A stretch of DNA of 64,000 bases from Protula sp. h YS-2021 (GCA_949752745.1 OX457026.1:49259673-49323672), one strand, 5' to 3'. Positions 44,160 through 55,029 are shown, numbered from the stretch's first letter. Program-made: numbers and translations. Notes: generated by a model from the letters alone, not told the origin.

Positions 44160-46016
44160 AAAGTATATTTTCATCGAAAAAAAGTATTCAGAAGTTCTCA
44201 GTATGTAAGTATGCAATAAAACGCATTACTAGCTTTATGAAAGTATTTCAAGGTTAACTTTTATTGAGTAAAAATACTTATTCCTTCGATACAATCTTGT
44301 TTTGTCCGCGTCAAATTTTTCTGAAGCAACAACATCTGGTTGGTCCAGTCCGTGGTTTTTTCCCCAAGCATGTGAGCTCAACCTGAAATATTTATCTTTA
44401 TTCAATTATTTGAATTATAATTTCATTGCTATTATGACATAATAATATCCCAATTTCATGAACTATATAACTTTAAAAAGCCTGCTTTTGGTCGATAACT
44501 CAAATATTCTACAACTCTAATTAATTCACTTGGTCTCTTTCGGTTTGAATTATCGATTTAAGAGCGATTATACTGAACTCTCATTTAAACAACCCGAGCA
44601 AAAATTTCCATACCCATATGCGCTCTCGTCATATAGGGGCATGACAGGCTGACAAGTTACAGAAAGTAAGAAGCCAGGTATTTAACCCCACAAAATACAC
44701 CGCATGAGTGATTTTATAACCTTTGCATTATACGTTTTATTTTTTTTAAAGATCCCTTTCAACTTTGGTTATATCGAAATCCCTCTAGCACATTTTACTG
44801 ACATTAGGCATTCCAGTCCAACCTCTTAGCCTTTATTGCGGAGTATCTCACAGAATAAAGAGGAAATTCAAATTTAAACTCTTAGTTTCCCTGACAATTC
44901 CAGCACGACGAAATATCCTGACAATCCCCTGACAACAATTTTGTGAACCCTGATTAAACTAGACGGTCAGAGACCGGGGTATCTGCCGTGCTTATAGCTA
45001 TTTAATCAACAAGTGCATCAGTGAAACTGATTGTAACCCCGTGTCGACATATATTTGCAAAATTCCAAAATAACCCCCGTATGCACAGCTGCAGTATGTG
45101 GTCTTTTTATTTGCAGGCGAACAATCGAATCACTTCCAAAAAGTGTCGACAGACGGACAGATAGACGGACATTACAAGAACAATATCACTCCGTTTCACG
45201 GGTGATAATCATCGACGATTAAGGGATTTCATCTGTAATTAGACTTGCGTATTTAAGATCCAGCGTCACCGCCTAGAATAATGAAGATTTCTATTTAAAT
45301 ATTAATTTTCTAGTCTTCGGTAAACCCTGTAGAAAGACGAAGTAAGAGAACAATAAGTTATTTGTCAGCTGGCTTTATTGTTTATATTTGCTTTAACATT
45401 TCTACAGTCCAAATCCAAAAAAATCCATTAGTTTGGTTTCCGCAAAAAATGTGAATACACTTACGTATGACGTGTACGCGATATGGCAACAATAATTGCT
45501 ACCGTAGTTATTCGGTAAATCAACAATAATGGTAAAACGAAGGCGAAAAACGTTTAAGCTCTGAGGAAATTCAAGATGTACCCCTTGCAACGCAACTACG
45601 TTATAATGCGGTAGTCCACTATTTCAAGTTGTAGCTAAAATGTAACAATATGCAGAAGCATTAACCCTTTAGGTAAATATAGAGCTGGGATTACAGGTTC
45701 AACGCTGTTGCTGAGGGGGGGGGGGCACAAAAGTTTAAAGTACGACGCACAGAAGCCCCTCTCCCCCGTTACACATGTACACCATCTATACTTTCATTCT
45801 GTAAGGTTTGGAGAAGTTCCGAAAATAGTTTTCCAGACATCGACCCCACCAAAAAAAAGTTGACGGACGCACCGACAGACAATTTAAGAATTAAATGGTA
45901 ATGGTTCACTGGCCGAGTTTATCTATTTATTTTTACTTTTAGGTTTTTAATATTAATGTAATTTTAGGCACTTTCCAAAGATGTCAATTATTTTCAGATG
46001 ATGTTGAAAATACAGC
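44160..46016. other. Interior of the 4.1-kb insertion, left part, non-coding
   Basis: No gene is visible. It holds AGTATT/TATTTT-rich ends and, at about 45,150-45,205, CAGACGGACAGATAGACGGA with CACTCCGTTTCACGGGTGAT, the same tail type that ends satellite family D. Confidence 0.5.
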
Positions 46017-46330
46017 AGTGTGCATAGCCCACATATTTCCCACAGCACCCCCCACCCCCATTAGTTAAACACGGCCATCAATAGTCAATCAAGAGCTGAA
46101 ATTTTTCCAGTTTGTTCATTTTCCTTGGATGAACCTGGATGAACCTGGCCCATTTACACTACCGATCTGTGTTTGTTCCCATAGAAGCTACATACCAAGT
46201 TTCATGAAAATCCTTGCAGCAATTTTTAAGTTATCGTGTTAACAAGCTCTTGATGACACACCGACCGCATATATTCCCCACAGATTCTACCTGTGGGGAA
46301 TAAAAGTGTATTATTCTGATACAGAATAAG
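46017..46330. repeat. Dispersed repeat E, third copy
   Basis: Related to 40,355-40,735, with an internal GGATGAACCT duplication and inverted ends TTTCCCACAG / CTGTGGGGAA. Confidence 0.75.
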
Positions 46331-47504
46331 CTAGGGATTGTATATGTGTAACTTCAAGATGATAAAACTAAAACTGTGGCAGAAAGGGCATTTTAATCCC
46401 GATTTTGTCACTCTTATTTGTTAAACTTCTAACCATTTTAAAAATCCCTTCATGTCGATCTTTACTCTTTTTTTGCCTATAGCGAAAAAAGTTAAACTCC
46501 GGAACAGGACCATCTAGAAATTGTACACGTGTTCTATCAAGAAGATCTAATAAAAAAATAGCAGGAGATTAATTTTGAAAAAAAAGTTGAAAAAAGTTGA
46601 CATATACACACACATCTAAAAGATTGCACAAAGGCAGCCCTGCAGGTGTTTCCTGAAAAATTAAGAGACGTGCTACATTTCTTCATTCTCTCAGTATATA
46701 TATATACTTATAAATATATACCAAAACAGCTTACCCAATTCGATAGTTGGCGACTGCAAACAAAACCAAGGACTGCAACAGCCAAGTGTTGTTGGTTCAA
46801 CAATGTTTCCTCAGAAGTCACATCAGAACATCACACAACAAAGAAACACAAAGAATTGTTACAACAGAATATTTGTGAAATACTTGTGAAAAGGTCCCAA
46901 AGACATTTTCGTCAATTTGACCATTTCCGGTGGACCAAAAGGCACACACACAGTTAGAGATCTTTCAAATGAGACCAAAATCAAGACTGTACGACAAACA
47001 GAGCCAGAGATATGACGCGACAAACTTTTTTCCTAAAAGGAAAAACATTTTTTGTGATTTTCGCCAATTTAACCACTTCCAGTTCACCAAATCCGACCAA
47101 TCCGAAGGGCTGGGGCCTAATAAAATTGTTTGTATGGACTACGTTAGCAAGAACTACAACCAATTGGTGTCATACTCAACCGAAGGGACGAGAAACAAGT
47201 GACACTGGTTATCATCGAGAGATGACTGCATAAGAAATCTCGCTTCCAGCAGCATCAAGTGACTCTTAAAAAGTCAACGAAAAGCACAGACCTTGAAAAA
47301 AAGTATTAAACTTATAAAAAAGTATATTTTCGCCAAAATCTTTTTAAAACAAGAAGTATAATACTTTTAAAAAGTATATTCTAATAGCACTGCGACGGAT
47401 TAATAGTAATGCTCTGATGAAAAGATTCTGAGATATCATCCTGACAAAAAGTGCGACAGACAGACAAACGAACTGAATTGTAAGAAGCTGAACTAGTTAG
47501 TTAG
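46331..47504. other. Non-coding interior of the insertion
   Basis: Frames of about 100 residues here show no recognisable domain and I do not call them. Around 47,300-47,391 are inverted AAAGTATAT/ATATACTTT words belonging to a terminal repeat of the hAT-like element. Confidence 0.5.
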
Positions 47505-47990
47505 TTAGTTACTTGATTGATTTAACAACATCGCCAACCTATTGCAGGTCATATTGTGTCATTCCCGGTAACTTTGTCGCATTTATACTTTACTGATTAA
47601 AAGTCAGTAAAAGATAAAAACGTAAATACACTAAAACAATTAATGGTAATCTATACATACGAACACAAGTTAATCTCTTTTAAAAATTCCAAGACCTTGT
47701 TAGAATTTACTTTTTCAAAGAGCTCTCTCATAGAGTCAACTCTATAATAACGGGACGAATGTGATTGAAGTCTATACAATCTATCAAGATGTGTTTCACT
47801 GTATACTGTTCCTGACAACTTATACATTCGGGGTGTGGTTCACCTCTTAAGAGGTGTTTGTGAGTAGTGTAAGAATGTCCTATTATTAATCTGTGTATTA
47901 CCATATCGTCGCGGAGACCGTTTAGGGAGGGCAATTTGCGCCCTACCACAGAACTGAACTCGAACTGCACACCTACACATGAACTTTCTT
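47505..47990 (-). mobile_element. 5'-truncated LINE, C-terminal end of ORF2 and 3' tail
   Basis: The - strand frame at 47,728-47,970 reads LPSLNGLRDDMVIHRLIIGH, SYTTHKHLLRGE and HPECISCQEQYTVKHILIDC, the C-x2-C-x6-H-x4-C end typical of jockey-like reverse transcriptase proteins. The 3' part shares AACAACATCG...AGGTCATATTGTGTC with two other copies (50,235-50,318 and 61,325-61,790). Only the last part of ORF2 remains. Confidence 0.75.
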
Positions 47991-48271
47991 CCAGTAAAGT
48001 TTGGTGAAGCTTCTTTTTTTAAAATTTCGTGCCGACAAAATAATTGTATACGGACGGTTCGACGGGCAGACGTACAGAACAATAGCAATAGCCTTCAACC
48101 AGTATTGTATAAGGGCTTAAAATTAAGAAAAAGGAACAGAATTGAAGAAAAACCATCAAAAGAAAAACTATCAATAGAAAAAACTAAAATAAAAAACTTG
48201 TTTGAAGCTCACAAAAAAATTAAAATGACATTTATAACATCGAGCAAAAAAAAGTATACTCTAGCAGTAGT

Positions 48272-48480
48272 ATGATACTATGTGAGGACCCCCCCCCCCC
48301 CCCCCCAGGCAGCAACAGTCCTACCACTGTCATAGAGCATACTGTGTGAGGACCTCCCCCCAAAGAAAATTTAGCCAAATTCATCTGTGTATACATATTA
48401 CATGATAGTATGTTAGGTATGTTGGACCTCCCCCCCCCCTCCCCCTCCTCTAGGAGAGGAAAACTTAGCCAAATTTATCT
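48272..48480 (+). repeat. Left terminal inverted repeat of Polinton 2, inner part
   Basis: It continues the terminal repeat after the insertion: C-run, AGGCAGCAACAGTCCTACCA, CATACTGTGTGAGGACCTCC, then AATTTAGCCAAATTCATCTG and TGTATACATATTACATGATA, matching the reverse complement of 59,610-59,750. A second CTTAGCCAAATTTATC word at 48,468 shows internal duplication at the inner edge. Confidence 0.88.
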
Positions 48481-48485
48481 ATGTT

Positions 48486-49990
48486 TACATGTACGACCTG
48501 TACCTGAAATCTGATGTGCTACTGTTAGCTGAAGTGTTTGAAAATTTTAGTCAAGTATGTCTCAACACGTTTGAATTGGATCCTGCTCATTATTATACAG
48601 CGCAAGGACTGTCGTGGGATGCTATGTTAAAAGCGACAAAAGTGAGGTTGGAATTAATCACTGACATTGATATGTACCAAATGGTTGAACAAGGCATACG
48701 GAGGCATATCTGTGATCACGCACAAGTACGCGAAAGCAAATAACCCCTATGTAGCAGATTACAATTCTGAGATACCAAACAACAACGTGATGTACCTCGA
48801 CGCAAACAACCTGTATGTCTGGGCCATGTCGCAAAGCATGCCACGAAGTGGATTTATGTGGGTCAGTGAGCCAGAATCCCTCGACTTCATGGATGTGGCT
48901 GAAGATGACGATATTGGATACATTTTGGAAGTGGATTTAGAATACCCACATTCAATCCATGATCGTCATAATCACTATCCAGTAGCTCCAGAACGGAAAT
49001 ATGCCAAAGTTGGAGAATTGTCAGACTACAGTCAGAAGCTACGGAACGATCTGAACATGAAAGGCAAACCTAGTGAAAAGCTCATTCCTAACTTATGCAA
49101 TATGTGCTTCATTATAGGAATTTGCAGCAGTAGGTCTCACTGGGGTCGAAAGTCACCAAAATGCACCATGTTATCATGTTTGAAAAGAGTAACGGGTTGG
49201 AGAAATACATTACCTTGAACAAGGAAAAGAGAAAATTGGCTAAGAACCCGTTTCAGAAAGACTTCTTCAAACTGATGAACAACTCTGTGTTTGGTAAAAC
49301 AATGGAAAATGTGAGAAAGCGAATGAATTTTGAACTTGTTCACAAGGAAAAGCGGTTAAAAAAAACTCGTGGCCAAGCCTTCTTTCCATAAATTCAGAAT
49401 TGTCAACTAAGATAGGAACGCCGTACATTTACGCGAAGTGGATTTGCTTCTGAATAAACCAATTCAAGTCGGCCTCACCATTCTCGACCTCAGCAAAGTG
49501 CTTATGCTTGACTTTCATTGCAATTATATCATTGCCAAGCACCTCAATGCTTAGGTGTTGTTCAGCGACCCCGACAGTCTACGTTATGACATAGAAACGG
49601 AAGATATCTACAAGGATATGCAGCAAGATGCTGATCTGTTCGACACAAGTGACTATTCGAGAGATCATTTCCTGCATTCCAACGATGAGACCGCAGGCAC
49701 CCCCACTGAAGAGTTTGTTGGACTCAGACCAAAAATGTACAGTTTAATGTGTGGTGGGAAAGAAAACATACGGCTAAAGGCATCACTCGAGCTTGTCAAA
49801 GACGCATTAAACATATGCAGTATAGAGACAGTTTGTTCAACCAAACTCGATGGCTACAGGGCACATTATTCGAAGTCATGACCACCAGCTTTTCTCGGAG
49901 AAGTTGAGGAAAGTAGCCGTCTCCCCATATGACGACAAGCGATACGTGATCAATGATGGCTATTCCACCTTGGCCCATGGACATTACAAG
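48486..49990 (+). pseudogene. DNA polymerase B (protein-primed, DNA_pol_B_2 type), N-terminally deleted and frameshifted
   Basis: The reading begins directly after the terminal repeat with DLYLKSDVLLLAEVFENF, so the N-terminal half is gone. Then follow HYYTAQGLSWDAML, a frameshift near 48,700, ANNPYVADYN with NVMYLDANNLYVWAMS (motif A), another shift near 49,165, DFFKLMNNSVFGKTMENVRK (motif B), and in a third frame FSDPDSLRYDIETEDIYKDM (motif C, near 49,560) and EEFVGLRPKMYS. The usual Thr of DTDS is Pro here. This lineage differs clearly from the polymerase of element 1 (NSVFGKTMEN against NSAYGSLLMN). Confidence 0.88.
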
Positions 49991-49997
49991 ACGACAC

Positions 49998-50026
49998 TAT
50001 AAAAGGGGGAAGGTCCTCCAACTTCA
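49998..50026 (+). promoter_or_regulatory. TATA box and initiator upstream of the PC4 gene
   Basis: TATAAAA at 49998-50004 and a TCAGAG initiator with A at 50026, 28 bp downstream. The PC4 start codon is at 50061. Confidence 0.55.
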
Positions 50027-50060
50027 GAGTTATTTGAGGTGTGAACATTGAAGCGTTAAC

Positions 50061-50517
50061 ATGGACGTTGGAAGTCCTAAGAGATCTGCAAGTGATATGG
50101 ATACTCTTGCTGATATAGACAGACTTAAAAAGTAAAAAATCCTACCACCACCCCCACCACCAAGAAATTGAAAGTGGAGACGACGTCAACACCACAGTCG
50201 TGGGAGGGAATGCTTTCTCTAGAACATAGAAAGTTGATTGATTGATTGATTGATTGGTTTAACGACACGAGCAACCCGTTAGGGTCATATTGTGTCAGTT
50301 CTGTTGCTATAGGAAGACACATAGAAAGTACATTAAAATTATGAAACAAAGCAATGAAGGAGTGGCGAACATTCGCACGTACCTCAGAGATGCACGGTTT
50401 GGAAGAAACCGTCCTACGAAAAAGGGTATTTTGCTGACAACACCTGAATGGAAAATGTTAAAGAAGCAGGTGAAAGAACTGGATAAAAGGCTTCGAAGAC
50501 AAGAGGACACCTCATAA
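50061..50517 (+). pseudogene. PC4/p15 transcriptional coactivator homologue, broken by an indel and a LINE tail
   Basis: PC4 proteins bind single-stranded or melted DNA during transcription and replication. The frame starts MDVGSPKRSASDMDTLADID and is interrupted by a one-base shift at about 50,132 in an A-run; a Thr/Pro/Lys-rich linker follows in the next frame. The PC4 core begins just before the inserted LINE tail and continues after it: KYIKIMKQSNEGVANIRTYL, RDARFGRNRPTKKGILLTTP, EWKMLKKQVKELDKRL. The K-x-GI-x-LT-x2-EW-x-LK signature is the PC4 hallmark. The TATA box upstream supports a once-active gene. Confidence 0.75.
50235..50318 (-). mobile_element. 84-bp LINE 3' end with 11-bp target duplication
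   Basis: It starts with TTGATTGATTGATTGATTGG and contains TTTAACGACACGAGCAACCC and GGGTCATATTGTGTC, the same 3' end as at 47,505 and 61,325. ACATAGAAAGT is duplicated on both sides (50224-50234 and 50319-50329). An extreme 5' truncation. Confidence 0.9.
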
Positions 50518-50535
50518 AGTGTACATACTACCATC

Positions 50536-51234
50536 ATGAATGTATTATTGTTTAACGGTGATGCTTACTTCGCCATGAATGACTTGAATGAAGTTATTAT
50601 AAATTCTGCCTCTCTGAACCTGAAGTGTGGAAAGACTTTAAAAACATACCGTTGAAAGTACCTGGGTTTAAACGGAAACTTGAAAATAATGTTGAAGTGT
50701 TAGTGATTGGGCATGATTCATCAAACATACGTGTCAGATTCTGGAAAAATCTTTTACAGGATTATCCACAGGATTATGATGGAATTGTGCCAAATACTCC
50801 ATTTACAGCATTAATTGACTTTGAGATGAAGAGATGGCGCACAGTCTTACGATTCCTAGAGGCCATACAACATCCGCTCTTTACTATCATCCGAGCATAA
50901 AAATGTTTTGGCAGACAAAAAAAGCTCATAGTTGATCTGACTGTTGAATGAGATGGAGGACTTTTTATCAGATCATATCTGAGGAACGCATGTGGTGACA
51001 TTGTGCTGACATTTTGGGAAGTATTTTATTCTTTCCGTGTTGAAGGACAATCTAGAGAAGCTGAGGATACCTGGCTTTCCCCTTATACTCTCAGATGATT
51101 TAGAAGTGGGTGTGACTGAGAACTGTCTAGACGTGTTTGTAGGATTTCGCCAGTATGACGAGCTCACAGAACGCTACGACTACATCACCCTCAACAAAGT
51201 GGAATGGTATGCTCTGTTACAAGCATTGGATTGA
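50536..51234 (+). pseudogene. PC4-like unit protein(s), frameshifted
   Basis: The ATG at 50,536 opens NVLLFNGDAYFAMNDLNEVI, then a shift near 50,610. The main frame reads FKNIPLKVPGFKRKLENNVE, VLVIGHDSSNIRVRFWKNLL and FEMKRWRTVLRFLEAI. After a broken stretch the next frame (51,037) reads EKLRIPGFPLILSDDLEVGV, LDVFVGFRQYDELTERYDYI and TLNKVEWYALLQALD. Both units end with the pattern of a hydrophobic strand followed by x-W-x2-L, as in the tandem PC4-like genes. They may be two paralogous genes or a duplication. Function is inferred only from this resemblance. Confidence 0.5.
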
Positions 51235-51548
51235 GAAGAACCTGACGCTTGAATTCGAAGAGGACTTGAAAGTGCAAATCATGCGGGGTACCAAGTCCAT
51301 TGAGCTGACACATCCCATGTGGTTTATGATGATGGACAGACATGAATGAACATGGATATGAACTGAAACTGTCTGAACATGAAACTGTTTACATAATAAA
51401 GTTTGGTAATGTGAGTTATGTGAGTTTTCATAGCATTTACAAATGTGGGTATAATGTCTACGATACATATATTAATTTAGATTGTAATGAATGGCATCCA
51501 TTTATAAATGTATTGAATGCGTTTGTAAAAAAGTTTAATGTAAAATAA
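51225..51548 (+). pseudogene. Tandem PC4-like domain gene (element 2, copy 1), frameshifted
   Basis: First unit in one frame: EKNLTLEFEEDLKVQIMRGT then IELTHPMWFMMMDRH. Second unit in another frame from 51,342: GYELKLSEHETVYIIKFGNV, SYVSFHSIYKCGYNVYDTYI and NLDCNEWHPFINVLNAF. The order (short unit, then VSF...YIN-x5-W unit) is that of the 286-residue gene of element 1, but the C-terminal Cys/His half is absent. AATAAA lies at 51,568. Confidence 0.6.
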
Positions 51549-51654
51549 TTGTTGAAATGTAACACAATAAAAACAAAGAAAGTTGTATAAAACTGTCTTG
51601 CTTTTATTTATAAGAAATGAAATTGACAATTACAACAACTTAACTAATACAACA
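51549..51654. terminator. Convergent poly(A) signals
   Basis: AATAAA on the + strand at about 51,568 and, inverted, TTTATT at about 51,603-51,608 for the - strand genes. The two transcription units of element 2 meet here, as they do at 7,473-7,894 in element 1. Confidence 0.6.
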
Positions 51655-51858
51655 TCAATAAAACAATGGTTTATAATGTCTATATACCAAACCCTTTAGC
51701 ACAAGATCGTCTGTATTGAAGACATAGGCACCGCGTTGTAAAGATGGTAACTGGTCCATGGAAAACACACCTTGAAACAAGTCTTTTGTCATGCCATCAT
51801 GGGTCAATGTGCCATCGTGTTCATGACTGGTAGTCGGATTGAATGCTTCAATTGGCAC
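51655..51858 (-). pseudogene. Adenain-like protease, N-terminal remnant
   Basis: The frame contains MTKDLFQGVFSMDQLPSLQR followed by GAYVFNTDD, which aligns with RFYGGVLAADQLPAKVKKPC and VNTDP of the element 1 protease. The His and Cys parts are missing, so it is a fragment. It lies directly downstream of the capsid remnant, as in element 1. Confidence 0.65.
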
Positions 51859-53050
51859 TTATTTCAATAATGTTATCAAATTCTGCAACACTATAACATT
51901 GACTGTATTTTGCAAGGCACCGGCAAAATTAATCTCTAGCCGCAAATTCCTATGTTTGATAAGGTCATCACCATCATAATCATCACCATCATAATCAGGT
52001 GTTAAGTCGAAAGAAAATAAAGCACAACCTCTAGGCCAATCTTCCCGTTTTATGATGGAACTTTTCTCACCATTCAATTTATCAAAAGATTTGTAAAGAG
52101 TTTCAAAAGCGTCAAGATATTTGTCCCGATTTATGTCAAGCTTGAGTGTAAAGTTGAGTGTAAAGTTGCATGTGGTTAAGATTAAAATATTGTATGGGTT
52201 TCTCAATGCAGTTCTAGCAAAGGTTTCATTATGAACCAGTCCAATGACAACACGTTTTGGTAACTGACCCAAAAAGATGTTATCTGTTACAAAAGATTGA
52301 AATTCTGCTAAAATGGCTGAATGGCTAAAATTTTACATTCTTTTCTGGTAATAGGAAACTTAGCAGGAGTCTTCATTAATGCATCTGCATGTCTTAACTG
52401 AATACCAGGACTAACTCTCACTTTGCGAATGGTTAAAAACGCATCTTTCACTTCTATCTTAAAGGTATTGTTTGCAGCCATTAATACATATTCATCTTTT
52501 TGTCTATGTAAACACAATTTCATACTGATGTCATAGGGAAGATAGCGATCCTGCTCAAATCTACCCTTAAGGCACCTGTAAGCATAAACTCATGGCTTAG
52601 ACGCGTATGCAAATAACAATTATGTAAACCATTATTTCCTGCGTTACCTATATCACCACCGTCAGTATTTACATAAAAACCTGATACAAAATTTTCATGA
52701 TTGGGTCTTTTCACCTCATGAACATTCACTGATCCAGCAGTATCTTTGTACATGAGACGCATTGAGCGCTCAGAATTGAAACTTTCGTAGGAGTCATGAA
52801 TGAGGTGAGATATAATACTGGTATAACCATGGGTATTGTTACTATGTGATACCAATCGATCGTTCAGAAATAATTCAATATTGGACCATAACCCATTAAA
52901 CAAATCATTGATACATGATACATTACCATCTGCACCACACGCTGTTCCATCACCCTTTACAATGCAGCATACAATATGAAGTTTACTGTTCGTTAAATCT
53001 AAATATTCTTCTGTACTTGCAGGAATATAAAATTCTATTGGAGCACCCTC
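51859..53050 (-). pseudogene. Major capsid protein (double jelly roll), frameshifted
   Basis: Read on the - strand: GAPIEFYIPASTEEYLDLTN (near 53,040), LWSNIELFLNDRLVSHSNNT, HGYTSIISHLIHDSYESFNS, FNIEVKDAFLTIRKVRV-type strand (52,440), then VVIGLVHNETFARTALRNPY, FSFDLTPDYDGDD and LRLEINFAGALQNTVNVIVL. These are the conserved capsid strands in order, spread over at least three frames. An Asp-Tyr-Asp-Gly-Asp short repeat near 51,975 looks like a local duplication. Identity is clear; the gene is dead. Confidence 0.82.
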
Positions 53051-53283
53051 TCTATTGTATTATATTGTATTTCAGCTGCTATGGTCACATCGGGATCCCC
53101 CTGCCACATTATACTGAAATGGCTCATTCCAGCCCTCCTTCTAGCCCTTACATGTGGAGTGCCTCACAGGGTAGCAAGGAGGAGTCCCAATTTTAAAGTC
53201 TTAGGTATTACCCGACCGGGGTTTAAACCCACGATCTTCCAGTCTCGAGGCGGACACTCTAACCACTAGGCCACCGAGGCTGG
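53051..53283 (-). mobile_element. tRNA-derived SINE, copy 1, inserted between capsid and integrase
   Basis: On the - strand the head carries an A box TGGCCTAGTGGTT (53261-53273) and a B box GGGTTTAAACCCC (53218-53230), with the tRNA-like spacing of about 40 bp. The body (AGTCTCGAGGCGGACACTC; GAAATTGGGA-like; GCAAGGAGGA) matches 62,399-62,641. The tail is made of ATACAAT-type words. Confidence 0.88.
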
Positions 53284-54170
53284 TTAGATATCTTTTGTCA
53301 CTTCCTGCAGTTCTTCCTCATAGAAATGTCCATCAATATCTTCGTCTAAAGTCTTTCACACGATACAAGTGTATTCCTTGCTTTTTCCAACGATGTGTGA
53401 CAATGAAGATTTCTTACGTCCACTTTATATGATCCCGTTGAAACACATTTCATGTGGAAATGCGAACATATTCACCAATTTTAAATTTGTAGGTTTTTTT
53501 TTCTTCTTCTTTGGTTTCAATTTCAATTTCTCCACACACATATACTTCCACACTTTAGATTCATTTTCCTTTCGAATATCTGCAGGAGCATACTTATTAG
53601 GGGACAGCCATGAGGTCTATGGTTGTAATTGTACACCAACTCTGAAAGGATGTCCATATAGCTATAAGTTTGATTATGTAGGAAATACCGATACATCATT
53701 CCCTTTAGAGTACAAATGACTCTCTCAGCAAAGTTTGCTTTGGTTGCATTCTTTGTTGTATAGACAGGAATTCCCTCCTTCTTCGATGTGTTTCATGAAA
53801 AATCTTCTGGAAGGCTTGTATGATGCTGGTCTGTGATTTGTTGGGTATTGGCTGCACCCACAAGTATTTGAAAAACACATCAATGACAACCAGTAAAAAG
53901 CGGGTATCATCATTATAGGGGGCTATGTTTCCCATGTCAGCCAAATCCATACCGCACATGCCATCAATACCACGTGTTTTGACACGCTGTCTCTTAATCC
54001 TGTATTTTACAGGTTGTAGTAAACTGAATGCTTCTTGATCCTGCAGCCATTTCTTACCTTTGGAATGAGTGACTGGTTGATTATGATTTTTTAATATGTG
54101 ATAAAGTTTGTAAGGACCTTTTGGAGAGGTACATAGACTGGCTGCAGAAACAAAGAGGCACAAACTCCAA
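53284..54170 (-). pseudogene. Polinton integrase, broken, second catalytic Asp region deleted
   Basis: Read on the - strand: SPKGPYKLYHILKNHNQPVT, KGIDGMCGMDLADM-type core start with the first Asp (about 53,940), NDDTRFLLVVIDVFFKYLWV, then a jump to TKNATKANFAERVICTLKG carrying the final Glu (about 53,745) in another frame, and LVYNYNHRPH. About 90 bp around the second Asp is missing. The tail is full of stops. It is a different sequence from the element 1 integrase. Confidence 0.78.
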
Positions 54171-54608
54171 ACAATCGAAAATTAATAAATATTTTTCGAA
54201 TTTTAGACAAAATTATGCTTGATTTTTATTGTATTTTGTGTGACTCATTTTAGTTCGATTTTATCTGGCAGTAGCACAGACAAGAAATAAACACAATAAT
54301 CGTTCCAAGATAAGCAATAAATCTATGCCTATTTATTGTATGGGTGATTGAAAGTGGGATGTGTAAAAGTTCGCGTAATATGAAGTATTTTGCTCGGTCC
54401 CGACGACTTCATATTACGCGGGTCCTACTTAATTCATCAAAGGTTGCATCTACACCATATTTCTTACAACTTTGATTTGCAGTGTCCAACACTTTATCTA
54501 AATGAATATAATATTTAGCTTCATTTCAATATGTATGTTTTACAGCCGATAACATTTCTTCACAATATTCTTTTAGCACAATATATTGTCTCAGTGTAAT
54601 GTCTGCCA
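54171..54608. other. Non-coding stretch with a pogo-like terminus
   Basis: Inverted words GCGTAATATGAAG and CTTCATATTACGC at 54,375-54,420, followed by GGGTCCTACTTA, resemble a pogo/Tigger terminus next to TA. The other end was not identified. Degraded - strand coding words follow to 54,600. Confidence 0.4.
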
Positions 54609-54983
54609 TTATACTGCAATATAGATTAACCACTCTCTCACTTCATCAAACAGTCTTGAATCAAATCGAGCAAAGTGATATGCTGCTTCCACATGAAACT
54701 CCTCAGCTCCGTCAATGTCTGAAAGCACACAATCTTTGATGAAATCCTCGCGTAAGTTTGGCAACTTCAGCATTGAATGAGCAAGTTCCCAATAGATGTT
54801 GAAGTGTTGCTGTTGTTGTTGAACAGACCCAAAACGTGCCAGTTCACTTATCATGTAGTCCACGGACTTGCCCTTAAAACACGTTTCTACATGCATCCTT
54901 GCTTCACATGTCCGTATGGTGGTTGAAAAAAACACGTCTGCACAATATGACGGCTGGTGAGCAAATGATTTCCATACTGTCAA
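54609..54983 (-). CDS. Unknown Polinton protein with YxFARxD motif
   Basis: About 124 residues or less (start uncertain). Readable parts are CADVFFSTTIRTCEARMHVE, CFKGKSVDYMISELARFGSV, a short Gln run, NIYWELAHSMLKLPNLREDF and EEFHVEAAYHFARFDSRLFD then EVREWLIY. A weaker relative lies at 56,852-57,058 (GLYFARTDVGVYFRVVNYLR). I do not recognise the family. It may be a fragment. Confidence 0.45.
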   Translation of the reverse strand: MTVWKSFAHQPSYCADVFFSTTIRTCEARMHVETCFKGKSVDYMISELARFGSVQQQQQHFNIYWELAHSMLKLPNLREDFIKDCVLSDIDGAEEFHVEAAYHFARFDSRLFDEVREWLIYIAV

Positions 54984-55029
54984 CCCTTGTTGCAGAAGTT
55001 ATCTGGTTCACAGGTCACATATCAAAACT

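Larger units (their letters stand above)
44138..48271. mobile_element. hAT-like composite insertion in the left terminal repeat of Polinton 2
   Basis: 4.1 kb lying between two halves of the terminal repeat. The left end CAGTGTTGCTAGACG is matched by inverted variants at about 47,378-47,391 (TCTAATAGCACTG) and 48,259-48,271 (CTCTAGCAGTAGT), each next to AGTATA/TATACTTTT words, so a nested or composite hAT-type element is likely. The flanking octamers ACCATACT and ATGATACT agree at 6 of 8 positions. No transposase could be read. It contains repeat E and a LINE end. Confidence 0.55.

Noticed and set aside
46646..47233. Two frames of about 70-103 residues as host exons
   Set aside because: Composition is low-complexity, no domain or splice signal is convincing, and they lie inside the hAT-like insertion.
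48486..49990. Polymerase of element 2 as a copy of that in element 1
   Set aside because: Motif B and its surroundings differ strongly, so the two are separate lineages.
53211..53283. A true tRNA gene
   Set aside because: Only the A and B boxes and their spacing resemble a tRNA; the body continues as a SINE shared with 62,399-62,641.
53369..53719. A + strand frame of 116 residues
   Set aside because: It is antisense to the integrase remnant, which explains the sequence better.
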